In this document: one piece after another, positions 1 through 8,994 of the stretch | Position numbering within the stretch: position 1 is the first letter of the stretch | How the letters are laid out: the number at the start of each line of letters is the position of its first letter | From: Mycobacterium lacus | GTDB lineage: Bacteria > Actinomycetota > Actinomycetes > Mycobacteriales > Mycobacteriaceae | DNA length: 64,000 bases | Direction of reading: 5' to 3' | Assembly (NCBI RefSeq): GCF_010731535.1 | Contig: NZ_AP022581.1 | Coordinates: 4,845,952-4,909,951 of the forward strand | Made by a program: the position numbers and the translations under genes | Notes under the pieces: generated by a model | What the model saw: only the letters and a program-made list of their open reading frames with translations | Told to the model about the DNA's origin: nothing | Databases searched by the model: none

Positions 1-725
1 CGCCGATGTGACGTCTTGCCAGTCGGGCGGCGATTGCGCAATCCGCCCCGCGGCTCTTCGGCGGCCTCTTCGGCGACCGGCGCCTCGACGGGGGCTTCTT
101 CGGTGGGCGTTTCGGGTTCGGCCTCCGGCTCCAGGCTTTCGGCGGTGCTTTCGGCGGGCTCCTCCACCCGTTCGGCGGTCTCGGTTTCCTCGGCTTCGGG
201 GGCTTTTTCAGCCGCTGCTTCGGCCGGGCGCCCACGGCGCACCCTGCGGCGAATGCGGCGTTGTCTGGGTTCCCTCGACTTGAGGGGTTTCGGCGGTGGC
301 GGCGGCAGCTCGGCGACAAACGACAGGTAGAACCCGAAGAACGCGAGCACCGCGACCGCCACGGCGGCGCCGTAAATCCCGAACAACCACTGCCCCGCGG
401 TATCCAGGTCGAGCCAGATCTCGCTGATCGCGGTGCCGATGATCAGCGCGCCGGCCAGCACGTGGACGACGATCGACCACGTTCTTAGGGAGAGCGCGAG
501 TTGCGGAGTGCCCAGCTCGGGCTTGCGGGTGCGCAGCAGGGTGAACACCACCGGCAGTGCGGTCAGCCCGACGAGCACGCCCGTCACGATCCGAAGCGTC
601 GTCCCCAGCGCGTGCGAGGTATCGCCCATCAGCTCAGGCCAACGGGGCAACACGAAGTAGAAGTAGAGGACGCCGGCGCCAACCGAAAACGACGCGTGCC
701 ACAGCATGGCAACCTTGCGCCCCAT
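1..725 (-). CDS. Membrane protein with acidic C-terminal tail, Rv3723-like (partial, runs off window start)
   Basis: The frame is open from the ATG at 725 to the first base, so only the 5' part (about 241 codons) is present. A GAGGAGG ribosome site lies just upstream of the ATG. The first ~150 residues contain three hydrophobic segments (around residues 5-30, 45-65 and 85-140). A basic stretch follows, then a tail dominated by Glu, Ala and Pro. The layout matches the Rv3723 family of conserved mycobacterial membrane proteins, which lies beside a tRNA-Ser and the SRP RNA gene in M. tuberculosis. Function is unknown; an envelope role is a guess. Confidence 0.75.
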   Translation of the reverse strand, partial: MGRKVAMLWHASFSVGAGVLYFYFVLPRWPELMGDTSHALGTTLRIVTGVLVGLTALPVVFTLLRTRKPELGTPQLALSLRTWSIVVHVLAGALIIGTAISEIWLDLDTAGQWLFGIYGAAVAVAVLAFFGFYLSFVAELPPPPPKPLKSREPRQRRIRRRVRRGRPAEAAAEKAPEAEETETAERVEEPAESTAESLEPEAEPETPTEEAPVEAPVAEEAAEEPRGGLRNRRPTGKTSHR

Positions 726-780
726 ACGCCTCCTCATGCTGATGTGGTTGTCCGCGCCTCGATCGGAGGGCGAGCGTCCG

Positions 781-866
781 CGGAGGATGCGGGATTTGAA
801 CCCGCGAGGGCTATTAACCCAACCCGCGTTCCAGGCGAGCGCCATAGGCCACTAGGCGAATCCTCC
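781..866 (-). tRNA. tRNA-Ser (anticodon GGA)
   Basis: The minus strand folds as a class II tRNA of 86 nt. The acceptor stem is GGAGGAT/ATCCTCC with discriminator G. The anticodon stem is CTCGC/GCGGG around loop CTGGAAC, giving anticodon GGA for serine UCC/UCU codons. A long variable arm and the GGTTCAAATCC T-arm are present. No CCA is encoded. Confidence 0.95.
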
Positions 867-941
867 GTGGCCATGGTAGCCGCTGAGTAAAGGTCTGGTG
901 TCCCTTGGTCGGCGCCGACTGTGCCAACGCACGCTAGCTGC

Positions 942-1221
942 GTGGCGACCCGCTGCGCCCGGCTGCGCCGCGCTTGCGATCGCCGCGGGGTCTGATGGTG
1001 GCGACCCGCTGCGCCCGGCTGCGCCGCGCTTGCGATCGCCACGGGGTCTGATGGTGGCGACCCGCTGCGCCCGGCTGCGCCGCGCTTGCGATCGCCACGG
1101 GGTCTGATGGTGGCGACCCGCTGCGCCCGGCTGCGCCGCGCTTGCGATCGCCACGGGGTCTGATGGTGGCAACCCGCTGCGCCCGGCTGCGCCGCGCTTG
1201 CGATCGCCACGGGGTATTAGA
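942..1221. repeat. Tandem array, five copies of a 56-bp unit
   Basis: Units start at 942, 998, 1054, 1110 and 1166 with a period of exactly 56 bp and only single-base differences (for example at 985 and around 1171). Each unit contains the core TGCGATCGCCAC and CTGCGCCCGGCTGCGCCGCG. With no unique spacers this is a minisatellite, not CRISPR. The unit is a diverged form of the repeats at 12491 and 14175. The array separates tRNA-Ser from the SRP RNA. Bases 867-941 show nothing recognisable. Confidence 0.95.
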
Positions 1222-1227
1222 CTCGCG

Positions 1228-1319
1228 GTGGACCCCGCGCGGCGTCTATCCTGTGAACTCCCCCAGGGCCGGAAGGCAGCAAGGGTCAATGGGCTCTGTC
1301 GGGTGCGCGGGGTCCCCTA
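1228..1319 (+). ncRNA. ffs: 4.5S-type signal recognition particle RNA
   Basis: The conserved SRP Alu-less core CCCCCAGGGCCGGAAGGCAG is at 1260-1279. Outer arms GGACCCCGCGC (1230-1240) and GCGCGGGGTCCC (1305-1316) pair to close a single long hairpin of about 90 nt, the form expected for the small bacterial SRP RNA that binds Ffh. The position just upstream of the aminotransferase gene matches M. tuberculosis. The exact ends are estimated from the pairing. Confidence 0.9.
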
Positions 1320-1367
1320 TGTCGGGGGCAGAGCCAGTACTTGTGTGTAGGACCGAGAGGCCGTCTG

Positions 1368-2672
1368 GTGGCGTTCGATTCCCTCAACTCTGCAGAGCTC
1401 GCGGCGCAGCACGCCCGCCATCAGCAGGATTATGCGGCGTTGCGGGCCAAGAAGCTGGCGTTGGATCTGACCCGCGGCAAGCCGTCACCCGAGCAGCTCG
1501 ACCTGTCCAATCGGCTGCTGAGCCTGCCTGGAGACGACTACCGCGACGTCGAGGGCACCGACACCCGCAACTATGGCGGCCTGCACGGCCTGCCCGAGCT
1601 GCGGGCCATCTTCGGAGAGCTGCTTGGCATCCCGGTGCAAAACCTGATCGCGGGCAACAACTCCAGCCTGGAGTTGATGCACGACACCGTCGCCTTTTCG
1701 ATGTTGTACGGCGGCGTGGACTCGCCTCGGCCCTGGAAGGACGAACCGAGCGTCAAATTCCTCTGCCCGGTCCCTGGCTATGACCGGCACTTTGCCATCA
1801 CCGAGACGATGGGCGTCGAGATGATCCCCGTCCCGATCCTCGAGGACGGTCCGGACGTCGACCTGATCGAGGAGCTGGTCGCCGCCGACCCCGCCATCAA
1901 GGGGATGTGGACGGTACCGGTATTCGCCAACCCCACCGGCGTCACCTGCTCCTGGGAAACGGTTCGCCGGCTCGTCCAGATGCGCACGGCGGCACCCGAC
2001 TTCCGGTTGTTCTGGGACAACGCTTACGCCGTGCACACCCTGACGCACGACTTCATCCGTCAGGTCGACGTGCTCGGGCTGGCCGCCAAGGCCGGCAACC
2101 CGAACCGGCCCTACGTCTTCGCGTCCACGTCGAAGATCACCTTCGCCGGCGCCGGTGTCAGCTTCTTCGGCGGATCGCTGGGCAACATCGCCTGGTATCT
2201 GCAGTACGCGGGGAAGAAGTCGATCGGCCCGGACAAGGTCAACCAGCTGCGGCATCTACGCTTCTTCGGAGACGCAGACGGGGTACGCCTGCACATGCTG
2301 CGCCACCAGCAGATATTGGCGCCGAAGTTCGCGTTGGCCGCCGAGGTTCTTCAGCAGCGCCTCGGGGATTCCAAGATCGCGACCTGGACCGAGCCCAAGG
2401 GCGGCTACTTCATCAGCCTCGACGTGATGCCCGGCACGGCGCGCCGGACCGTCGCCCTGGCCAAGGACGCCGGTGTCGCCGTCACCGAGGCGGGTGCATC
2501 ATTCCCGTACCGAAAAGATCCGGACGACAAGAACATTCGGATCGCACCCACCTTCCCGTCGATACCCGACCTGCGGAACGCGGTCGACGGGCTGGCGACC
2601 TGTGCACTGCTGGCGGCAACCGAGTCATTGCTGGGCAGTGGCCTGGCGTCATCGGCGCCCAGACTGCGCTGA
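1368..2672 (+). CDS. Aspartate aminotransferase (Rv3722c family)
   Basis: This is a 434-residue fold-type I PLP aminotransferase. It is very close to M. tuberculosis Rv3722c, reported as the main aspartate aminotransferase, which links oxaloacetate/glutamate to aspartate/2-oxoglutarate and so feeds nitrogen assimilation. The segment FASTSKITFAGAGVSFFGGS (around residue 243) carries the PLP-binding lysine (STSK). A conserved substrate-site region is NPTGVTCSWE. The GTG at 1368 was chosen because GAGAGG lies 7 nt upstream and the protein then starts like its homologue; an in-frame TTG-type start at 1341 would add nine unlikely residues. The gene is monocistronic, after the SRP RNA. Confidence 0.92.
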   Translation: MAFDSLNSAELAAQHARHQQDYAALRAKKLALDLTRGKPSPEQLDLSNRLLSLPGDDYRDVEGTDTRNYGGLHGLPELRAIFGELLGIPVQNLIAGNNSSLELMHDTVAFSMLYGGVDSPRPWKDEPSVKFLCPVPGYDRHFAITETMGVEMIPVPILEDGPDVDLIEELVAADPAIKGMWTVPVFANPTGVTCSWETVRRLVQMRTAAPDFRLFWDNAYAVHTLTHDFIRQVDVLGLAAKAGNPNRPYVFASTSKITFAGAGVSFFGGSLGNIAWYLQYAGKKSIGPDKVNQLRHLRFFGDADGVRLHMLRHQQILAPKFALAAEVLQQRLGDSKIATWTEPKGGYFISLDVMPGTARRTVALAKDAGVAVTEAGASFPYRKDPDDKNIRIAPTFPSIPDLRNAVDGLATCALLAATESLLGSGLASSAPRLR

Positions 2673-2787
2673 GGGCTAGGAGATCCGCGGAAATCGCGCC
2701 GTACGTTCAGGGTCAGCGCCGTCAACGCAGGCTCGATGCCCGGCCGGGCTTTAGTCAGCCAGCTCGGCTCGATTGCCTGCCTCCTCA

Positions 2788-2807
2788 GCGGACCCACCGG
2801 GGTCCGC
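2788..2807. terminator. Short GC-rich hairpin between the aminotransferase and dnaX
   Basis: GCGGACCC (2788-2795) pairs perfectly with GGGTCCGC (2800-2807) across a 4-nt loop. There is no U-tract, as is usual in mycobacteria. It lies 115 nt past the aminotransferase stop and 31 nt before the dnaX start, so it may be a terminator or part of the dnaX leader. The rest of the 165-bp gap shows nothing else. Confidence 0.35.
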
Positions 2808-2837
2808 ATCGTCACCGGGCCTGAGTAGCCTGCTGAC

Positions 2838-4511
2838 GTGGCTCTGTACCGCAAGTATCGACCGGCGACCTTCGCCGAGGTGGTGGGGCAGGAGCACGTT
2901 ACCGAGCCGCTGTCGATCGCCCTGGGCGCCGGCCGGATCAATCACGCCTACCTGTTCTCCGGGCCGCGCGGCTGCGGAAAGACCTCGTCGGCGCGCATCC
3001 TGGCGCGGTCGCTGAACTGCGTGCAGGGGCCGACGGCCAACCCGTGCGGGGTGTGCGAGTCCTGCGTGTCGCTGGCACCCAACGCGCCCGGCAGCATCGA
3101 CGTGGTCGAACTCGATGCCGCCAGCCACGGAGGCGTGGACGACACCCGCGAGCTGCGGGATCGCGCGTTCTACGCGCCGGCGCAGTCGCGGTACCGGGTG
3201 TTCATCGTCGACGAAGCGCACATGGTGACCACGGCCGGGTTCAATGCGCTGCTCAAGATCGTGGAAGAACCGCCCGAGCACCTCATCTTCATCTTCGCCA
3301 CCACCGAACCGGAGAAGGTGCTGCCGACGATCCGGTCGCGCACCCATCACTACCCGTTCCGGTTGCTGCCGCCACGCACCATGCGGGCATTGATCGAGCG
3401 GATCTGTGAGCAGGAAGGGGTCGTCGTCGACGATGCGGTGTATCCGCTGGTGATCCGCGCCGGCGGCGGTTCGCCCCGCGACACCCTTTCGGTGCTCGAC
3501 CAGCTGGTGGCAGGAGCCGACGGCAATCACGTGACCTACCAGCGGGCGCTGGGGTTGCTGGGCGCCACCGACGTCGCCCTGATCGACGACGCGGTCGATG
3601 CGCTCGCCGCGTCGGATGCCGCAGCGTTGTTCGGTGCGGTCGAATCGGTGATCGACGCCGGTCACGACCCGCGGCGGTTCGCCGTCGACCTGTTGGAGCG
3701 GTTTCGCGACCTCATCGTGCTGCGAGCTGTTCCAGACGCGGCAGCTCGTGGCGTGGTGGATGCACCGGAGGACGTGCTGGATCGCATGCGGGATCAGTCG
3801 ATCCGAATTGGGCCGGCGACCTTGACCCGGTATGCCGAGGTGGTACAGGCCGGGCTGGGTGAGATGCGCGGCGCGACCGCGCCGAGGCTGCTCCTGGAAG
3901 TGATTTGCGCCCGGCTGCTGCTGCCCTCGGCCAGTGACACCGAGTCGGCGCTGCTGCAGCGTGTCGAGCGGATCGAGACCCGGCTCGCCATGTCGATCCC
4001 CGCCGCTGAGCCTGCGCCGCGGTCCGCTCCCGCTGAGCCGGCGAAGCCCCAGCCGGCGCCGGTGTCAGCCCCGGTACCGACTGAACCCAACGCTGCCGCG
4101 GTACGGAGCATCTGGTCCGAGGTGCGCGACAAGGTGCGCAAGCGCAGCCGTACCACCGAGGTGATGCTGGCGGGCGCCACCGTGCGGGCGGTAGAGGACG
4201 ACACGCTGGTGCTGACCCATGAATCGACGCCCTTGGCCAAGCGGCTGTCCGAACAGCGCAACGCCGACGTGATAGCCGAGGCGCTCAAAGACGCGCTGGG
4301 AGTGAACTGGCGGGTGCGGTGTGAGACGGGCGCATCAGCGCCGGCCGCGGCACCGGTCGGCGAAAACGCGCCCGCGGTTCAGCTCGACGAAGAGGAGCGC
4401 ATGCTGGCCGAAGCGGGCCGCAGCGACCCGTCGGAGCCGCGCCGCGACCCGGAAGAGGTCGCGCTCGAGCTGCTGCGGAACGAGCTGGGCGCCCGCCGCA
4501 TCGACGGTTAA
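2838..4511 (+). CDS. dnaX: DNA polymerase III gamma/tau subunit
   Basis: This 557-residue clamp-loader ATPase loads the beta clamp during replication. The Walker A motif GPRGCGKTS is near residue 42. A four-Cys zinc module (C..CGVCESC) spans about residues 62-77. The Walker B/DEAH-type motif VDEAHM is near 125, and a sensor 1-like FATTEPEKV follows. A Pro/Ala-rich linker (about 390-420) leads to a C-terminal DnaA-binding-like domain. The GTG at 2838 begins the typical MALYRKYRP. No A-rich slippery heptamer is visible, so only the full-length product is predicted, as expected for mycobacterial DnaZX (578 residues in M. tuberculosis). Confidence 0.95.
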   Translation: MALYRKYRPATFAEVVGQEHVTEPLSIALGAGRINHAYLFSGPRGCGKTSSARILARSLNCVQGPTANPCGVCESCVSLAPNAPGSIDVVELDAASHGGVDDTRELRDRAFYAPAQSRYRVFIVDEAHMVTTAGFNALLKIVEEPPEHLIFIFATTEPEKVLPTIRSRTHHYPFRLLPPRTMRALIERICEQEGVVVDDAVYPLVIRAGGGSPRDTLSVLDQLVAGADGNHVTYQRALGLLGATDVALIDDAVDALAASDAAALFGAVESVIDAGHDPRRFAVDLLERFRDLIVLRAVPDAAARGVVDAPEDVLDRMRDQSIRIGPATLTRYAEVVQAGLGEMRGATAPRLLLEVICARLLLPSASDTESALLQRVERIETRLAMSIPAAEPAPRSAPAEPAKPQPAPVSAPVPTEPNAAAVRSIWSEVRDKVRKRSRTTEVMLAGATVRAVEDDTLVLTHESTPLAKRLSEQRNADVIAEALKDALGVNWRVRCETGASAPAAAPVGENAPAVQLDEEERMLAEAGRSDPSEPRRDPEEVALELLRNELGARRIDG

Positions 4512-4531
4512 GCCGAAGTTGCGGCTTCGAG

Positions 4532-5851
4532 TCAAGCAGTCCACCATGGCCGCAGCGGGAGGCGGTCGTCGCCCCGAGGGTCGACCTTGGCGGCCAGGAC
4601 GTGATGCAGCTGCAGGTTGTTGCGTTCGAAGGCCACCCGCGACGCGGCCATGTACAGACCCCACACCTTGGCGGTGGGCAGCCCCACCTCGGCGACCGCG
4701 TCGTCCCAGTGTTCGACGAGGTTGCGGCACCAATCACGCAGCGTCATCGCGTAGTGATGCCGGAAGTTTTCCTCGTGCAGCACCTCGAAGCCGACCTCTT
4801 GGATCTCGGTGATGATGCGTCCTGAGCCCGTTAGCTCCCCGTCGGGGAACACGTAGCGGTCGGTGAACCCGCCCGCGAAGGACGTCGACCTGTTGTCGTG
4901 GCGAGTGATGCAGTGATTGAGCAGCAGGCCACCGGTGCGCAACTTCGACTTGAGAAATCCGAAGTAGAACGGGTAGTTCTTGACACCGATGTGCTCGGTC
5001 AGCCCGATCGAAGAAACGGCGTCGAAGTCCGTCTCGGCCACGTCGCGGTAGTCCGAGTGCCTCACCTCGGCTAGCTCGGCCAGCCCTTCATCTTGAATCG
5101 CCTGCCGCGCCCACTTGGCCTGTTCGGCCGACAGCGTGGCACCGATGACCCGCACACCGCGTCGCGCCGCGTAGCGCACCATGCCACCCCAGCCGCAGCC
5201 GACGTCGAGCAGCCGGTGACCCGGTTGTAGCCGCAGCTTCTCGAAAATCAGCCGGTACTTGTTCTCCTGGGCCTCTTCCAGCGTCGCCTCGGCGTTCGGG
5301 TAGACCGCGCACGTGTAGGTCATCGACGGCCCGAGTACCCATTCGTAGAACGTGTTGGAGACGTCGTAGTGGTGGTGGATGGCTTCGGCGTCCCGGGTCT
5401 TGCTGTGCATCAGGCCATCGGCGATCCGGCGCCACCGCGGCGGCGATTCCTGCGGCGGTGGCGCGATCGGCAACAAATGCTCGATGCCGATCGAGCGGAC
5501 GACATTGGCCAGCACCCGGGCCGGCGGCCGCTTGAAGTTGACCCGGTCGGTCAGCGAAACGAGCAACTCGTACGGATCACCGGGATGGACGCCGTGCGCC
5601 TGTAGGTCACCGGCCACATACGCGCGGGCCAGACCGAGTTCGCCGGGCGCCGTGGCCAGGTAGGTGGCCCCCCGGGGCGTCCGAAGATCCAGGCCCAGGA
5701 CGGCGTCGTCGGGGCCGGCGGTGCTGCCGTCGTACGCGGTGAACTTCAGCGGCTGTGGCCCTCCGGCGGTGAAGATGGCCAGGATCTCGGCCATGCTGAG
5801 TTTGCCCGTGCCGCTGCGGTCGCGCTTGCTGGACTCCTTGGTTGCCGTCAT
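4532..5851 (-). CDS. Cyclopropane-fatty-acid-synthase-like SAM methyltransferase (Rv3720 family)
   Basis: The product is 439 residues. The C-terminal two thirds is a CFA-synthase-type SAM methyltransferase. Motif I LLDVGCGWGGMVRYA is near residue 216, preceded by HHYDVSNTFYEWVLG near 160, the phospholipid/AdoMet-binding region of the family. Expected substrates are unsaturated acyl chains of phospholipids. It starts within the stop codon of the upstream FAD-oxidase gene (ATGA, 5848-5851), so the two are co-translated. That pair is commonly seen where a flavin reductase acts with a methyltransferase, as in tuberculostearic-acid synthesis. The specific product here is inferred. It converges on dnaX with a 20-bp gap. 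Confidence 0.85.
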   Translation of the reverse strand: MTATKESSKRDRSGTGKLSMAEILAIFTAGGPQPLKFTAYDGSTAGPDDAVLGLDLRTPRGATYLATAPGELGLARAYVAGDLQAHGVHPGDPYELLVSLTDRVNFKRPPARVLANVVRSIGIEHLLPIAPPPQESPPRWRRIADGLMHSKTRDAEAIHHHYDVSNTFYEWVLGPSMTYTCAVYPNAEATLEEAQENKYRLIFEKLRLQPGHRLLDVGCGWGGMVRYAARRGVRVIGATLSAEQAKWARQAIQDEGLAELAEVRHSDYRDVAETDFDAVSSIGLTEHIGVKNYPFYFGFLKSKLRTGGLLLNHCITRHDNRSTSFAGGFTDRYVFPDGELTGSGRIITEIQEVGFEVLHEENFRHHYAMTLRDWCRNLVEHWDDAVAEVGLPTAKVWGLYMAASRVAFERNNLQLHHVLAAKVDPRGDDRLPLRPWWTA

Positions 5852-7236
5852 CGTCGTTGCACCGCCTTTGCGTAGAGATCGAGAAGACGCGAGTCGGGGT
5901 CATAGGTCTTCTTCACGGTGGCGTAGGACTCCCCGCCGTAGAGCTCCTCGAACTCTTCGCGGCTGTAGAAGGAGTCGGAGTAGAGCGACTTGTGCCCGGC
6001 GAGTTCGGTCACCTTCCGCTCGATCTTTCGGTTGGTAGCGCCCGCTGAGCTTCCCGCGGCGCCGGCCGGAACCGATGACCAGAACCCGATGTTGACGTAG
6101 GTGCGGTCTGGCCGGATCGGGTAGAGCGGCCATTCGTTGTGGCCGCGCAGCCGCAGGGGGCACAACCAGATCGGCGCGATGGGCACGTTGCGTCCGAACC
6201 ATTCCAAAAACTCGCGGGTCCGTTCGATCGGCACCTCGATGTCCTGCACCACCCGCTCCCGCGGCGGACGGCCCTTGCGGGCTTCGATCCGGTCGGTGAT
6301 GCCGAAGCGCTGGTCGGCGGCGACCAGCTTCCAGTAGACGCTGCTGCGCCGGTAGCGTCGCGGCCACCAGCGCCGCACCCGCGGGTTCTGCGCACCAAAC
6401 GAGCGCGAGCACCAAAACCAGTCGGTGTCCCAGCGCCAGAAGTAGTCGTGGATGGTCAGCCGGTCTTCTTTGACGCCCGTCTCGTGCTGGATCGACCGGT
6501 AATAGATGTCCTGCCCGGTGTAGTCGCTGACCGGGCCCGGGGTTAGGGTCCGCCTGCCGACACACAGGTAGCTTTCGTCGGCGCTGAATACCACTCCGTC
6601 CAGATAATCCACCGCGACGCCGTCGAGTCCGCCGGTGTCGACGATGCGGTCCATCGCGTCGACCATCGCGGTCAACGAGTGAAATCTGATGTGCCGCAGC
6701 GCAACAAATGGCTTGACGGGCTCCAGCTCTATCCGCAGTCTGGTTGAATATCCCAGTGTCCCATAGGAATTGGGGAAGGCGCGATACAGGTCGGGGTGCC
6801 GGTCGGGGGCTACGGTGATCAATTCGCCGGCGCCGGTGAGGATATCCATCTCCAGCACCGATTCGTGGGGCAGCCCGTTGCGAAACGACGCCGACTCGAT
6901 ACCCAAGCCGGTGACCGCACCACCGAGGGTGATGGTCTTCAGCTGCGGAACCACCAGGGGAGAAAGGCCGTAACGCAACGTTTCTGCGACCAGGTCCTCG
7001 TAGGTGCACATCCCGGCCACGTCGGCGGTGCGAGCGTCGGGATCAACACCGATGACGCCCGTCAGCCCCGATGTATCCAGGCCGGGCGCGTCACGTTTGG
7101 TGCGGGCACGGAACAGATTTGAGGTGGGCTTGGCGAGCCGGACGGATGCGGTGGGGGGGATGGACCGGTAACTCGCCAACAAGCGCTCGACGCCCGATGC
7201 GTGCGCCGACAGTGCGGATGCGGAGACAGGCACCAC
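5848..7236 (-). CDS. FAD-binding oxidase/reductase (Rv3719 family)
   Basis: The protein is about 462 residues from GTG 7236. It has an N-terminal FAD_binding_4 (PCMH-type) domain: LTGVIGVDPDARTADVAGMC with the following TYEDL, and VPQLKTITLGGAVTGLGIES, are the usual FAD-pyrophosphate segments. The C-terminal part resembles DWARF1/BfaB-type oxidoreductases. It is coupled by ATGA to the downstream methyltransferase, so it probably acts on the same lipid. An ATG at 7290 in frame would leave only 23 bp before the divergent gene at 7314, so one of the GTG codons at 7236/7233 is preferred; start confidence is moderate. Confidence 0.82.
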   Translation of the reverse strand: MVPVSASALSAHASGVERLLASYRSIPPTASVRLAKPTSNLFRARTKRDAPGLDTSGLTGVIGVDPDARTADVAGMCTYEDLVAETLRYGLSPLVVPQLKTITLGGAVTGLGIESASFRNGLPHESVLEMDILTGAGELITVAPDRHPDLYRAFPNSYGTLGYSTRLRIELEPVKPFVALRHIRFHSLTAMVDAMDRIVDTGGLDGVAVDYLDGVVFSADESYLCVGRRTLTPGPVSDYTGQDIYYRSIQHETGVKEDRLTIHDYFWRWDTDWFWCSRSFGAQNPRVRRWWPRRYRRSSVYWKLVAADQRFGITDRIEARKGRPPRERVVQDIEVPIERTREFLEWFGRNVPIAPIWLCPLRLRGHNEWPLYPIRPDRTYVNIGFWSSVPAGAAGSSAGATNRKIERKVTELAGHKSLYSDSFYSREEFEELYGGESYATVKKTYDPDSRLLDLYAKAVQRR

Positions 7237-7313
7237 ATATACCCTAGTCCCCGACAACAATCCCTGCAGCGCGGCCGTGGGCGCCTGCACTGACGACGGA
7301 GGAGTTGCGCCTG

Positions 7314-7751
7314 ATGGGACAGGTGAGCGCAGCCAGCACGATCTTGATCAATGCTGAGCCTGCGGCCGTACTCGCCGCAGTGGCCGATTATCAGAACGTT
7401 CGCCCGAAGATCCTGTCCGGGCACTACAGTCAGTACCAGGTGCTGCAGGGGGGTCAGGGTCAGGGCACCGTCGCCACATGGAGGCTGCAGGCGACCAAAT
7501 CACGCGTCCGCGATGTGCAGGTCAACGTTGACGTCGCCGGTCACACCGTCATCGAGAAGGACGCCAACTCTTCCATGGTCACCAACTGGACGGTGGCCCC
7601 CGCCGGACCCGGCTGCAGTGTCACCGTGAAGACCACCTGGACCGGTGCGGGCGGGGTCAAGGGCTTCTTCGAAAAGTCCTTTGCGCCGCTGGGGCTGAAG
7701 AAGATCCAGGGTGAGGTGCTGGCCAACCTGAAGAACGAATTGGAACGCTAG
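7314..7751 (+). CDS. SRPBCC (START/Bet v1-fold) family protein, Rv3718c-like
   Basis: This 145-residue small soluble protein has the polyketide-cyclase/START-like pattern: an N-terminal helix with NAEPAAVLAAVADYQNVRP, then alternating strands and a long C-terminal helix (FEKSFAPLGLKKIQGEVLAN...). Such folds bind hydrophobic ligands; the ligand is unknown. ATG 7314 has GAGGAG 9 nt upstream. A TTG at 7305 would overlap that ribosome site and is rejected. Its 3' end overlaps the convergent ami1 stop by 4 bp. Confidence 0.8.
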   Translation: MGQVSAASTILINAEPAAVLAAVADYQNVRPKILSGHYSQYQVLQGGQGQGTVATWRLQATKSRVRDVQVNVDVAGHTVIEKDANSSMVTNWTVAPAGPGCSVTVKTTWTGAGGVKGFFEKSFAPLGLKKIQGEVLANLKNELER

Positions 7752-8503
7752 CGCGCCTGGGACTGAGTGGCCAGGTAGCCCGCGATGCCGCGAACGACCG
7801 CGTCGGCGTACCTCTGCCGGCCCTCGGGTGACTCCATCAACGCCGAATCCGCGGGATTCTTCATGTTGCCCAGCTCGACCAGGATCGACGGATACTGGGC
7901 CAGGTTCAGGCCGGCCAGGTCCGAACGCCCGTAGAGACCGTCCTGGCCGATGTAGTTGGCCGCCGGGATGCCCGACGCCTTCAACTGGTCGCGCATGACT
8001 CGCGCGAACTGCACCGACGGTCCGGCCTGCGCCGCGTTGAGCGGTGGGGACGAGTAGTTCACGTGGAATCCCCGGCCCGACGCCGGACCACCGTCGGCGT
8101 GCAGGCTGACGACCGCGTTGGGATGCAATGCATTGGCCATGTTGGCGCGCTCGTCGACGCACGGGCCCAGCGCATCGTCGTTGCCGCGTGACATGGCGGT
8201 CCGCACCCCCAGCGCATTCAACGCAGCCCGGACCCGCAGCGCCGTGTCCCAGGTGAAGGTGTGCTCCTGGTACCCGCTGTTCGTCGACGTTCCGCTGGCC
8301 TGGCAATCCTTGGTGCCGCCGCGGCCGGTGGGCACCTGACGACCGATGGATGCGTCATTGGCGCCGTTGTGGCCGGGGTCGATGAACACCACCATGCCAG
8401 CGATGTTCGAGGGCACTGCCGTAGCAACCGGGGGAATCGAAGCCGCGGCGAGTATTCCGACGACCATTGCGATGCCGACACGCCGGCTTACTCGTAGGTC
8501 CAC
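7748..8503 (-). CDS. ami1: N-acetylmuramoyl-L-alanine amidase (Ami1, Rv3717 family), secreted
   Basis: This exported zinc amidase cleaves the bond between MurNAc and the stem-peptide L-Ala during septum processing. A signal-type segment (RRVGIAMVVGILAAASIPPV) precedes the Amidase_3 domain. Zinc ligands are visible: H in FIDPGHNGAN, E in YQEHTFTWD, and H in AVVSLHADGG. The catalytic Glu is in SILVELGNMKN. The mature part is nearly identical in pattern to the 241-residue M. tuberculosis enzyme. The start is uncertain: GTG 8503 (251 codons) is a choice among GTG 8506/8503 and a longer frame from 8524. It diverges from ybaB. Confidence 0.9.
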   Translation of the reverse strand: MDLRVSRRVGIAMVVGILAAASIPPVATAVPSNIAGMVVFIDPGHNGANDASIGRQVPTGRGGTKDCQASGTSTNSGYQEHTFTWDTALRVRAALNALGVRTAMSRGNDDALGPCVDERANMANALHPNAVVSLHADGGPASGRGFHVNYSSPPLNAAQAGPSVQFARVMRDQLKASGIPAANYIGQDGLYGRSDLAGLNLAQYPSILVELGNMKNPADSALMESPEGRQRYADAVVRGIAGYLATQSQAR

Positions 8504-8601
8504 AACGCAAAGGTAACGTAGCACCGTCTACGCTGAATGTTCCGAATCGCCCGACATGCGCAGGCGAAACCGACTCGAGACCAAGATGCGAGGGGATTGT
8601 C

Positions 8602-8982
8602 ATGCAACCCGGAGGCGATATGTCGGCGCTGTTGGCCCAGGCGCAGCAGATGCAGCAGAAACTGCTGGAAGCCCAGCAGCAGCTCGCGAACGCCGAGGTG
8701 CACGGTCAAGCCGGTGGAGGCTTGGTCAAGGTCGTCGTCAAAGGCAGCGGCCAGGTGGTTGCGGTGAGCATCGATCCCAAGGTCGTCGATCCCAACGACA
8801 TCGAGACCTTGCAGGACTTGATCGTTGGTGCGCTGTCCGACGCTTCCAAGCAAGTGACGAAGATGGCGCAGGAGCGGCTAGGGTCGCTAGCCGGTGCTAT
8901 GCGCCCGCCGGGCGCCCCGGGCGCCCCGGGTGCCCCGGGTGCCCCGGGTGCCCCGGGTGCCCCGGGTGCCCCGGGGGTCTGA
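8602..8982 (+). CDS. YbaB/EbfC-family nucleoid-associated protein
   Basis: This 126-residue DNA-binding protein is usually encoded just upstream of recR. The helix MSALLAQAQQMQQKLLEAQQ and the core GGGLVKVVVKGSGQVVAVSI are diagnostic. The tail is a run of seven Gly-Ala-Pro triplets (8911-8976) made of near-identical 9-bp repeats, so its length is likely variable between strains. ATG 8602 matches homologues, but a second in-frame ATG at 8620 has GGAGG right before it and could be used. It is 12 bp upstream of recR and presumably co-transcribed. Confidence 0.92.
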   Translation: MQPGGDMSALLAQAQQMQQKLLEAQQQLANAEVHGQAGGGLVKVVVKGSGQVVAVSIDPKVVDPNDIETLQDLIVGALSDASKQVTKMAQERLGSLAGAMRPPGAPGAPGAPGAPGAPGAPGAPGV

Positions 8983-8994
8983 CTTCGTACCGAC

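Noticed and set aside
942..1221. Possible CRISPR array or protein-coding ORFs over the repeats
   Set aside because: Units are contiguous with no unique spacers, and the open frames on both strands simply translate the tandem repeat, so it is a minisatellite.
2838..4511. Programmed frameshift producing a separate gamma subunit from dnaX
   Set aside because: No A-rich slippery heptamer or matching stem-loop is visible in the gene.
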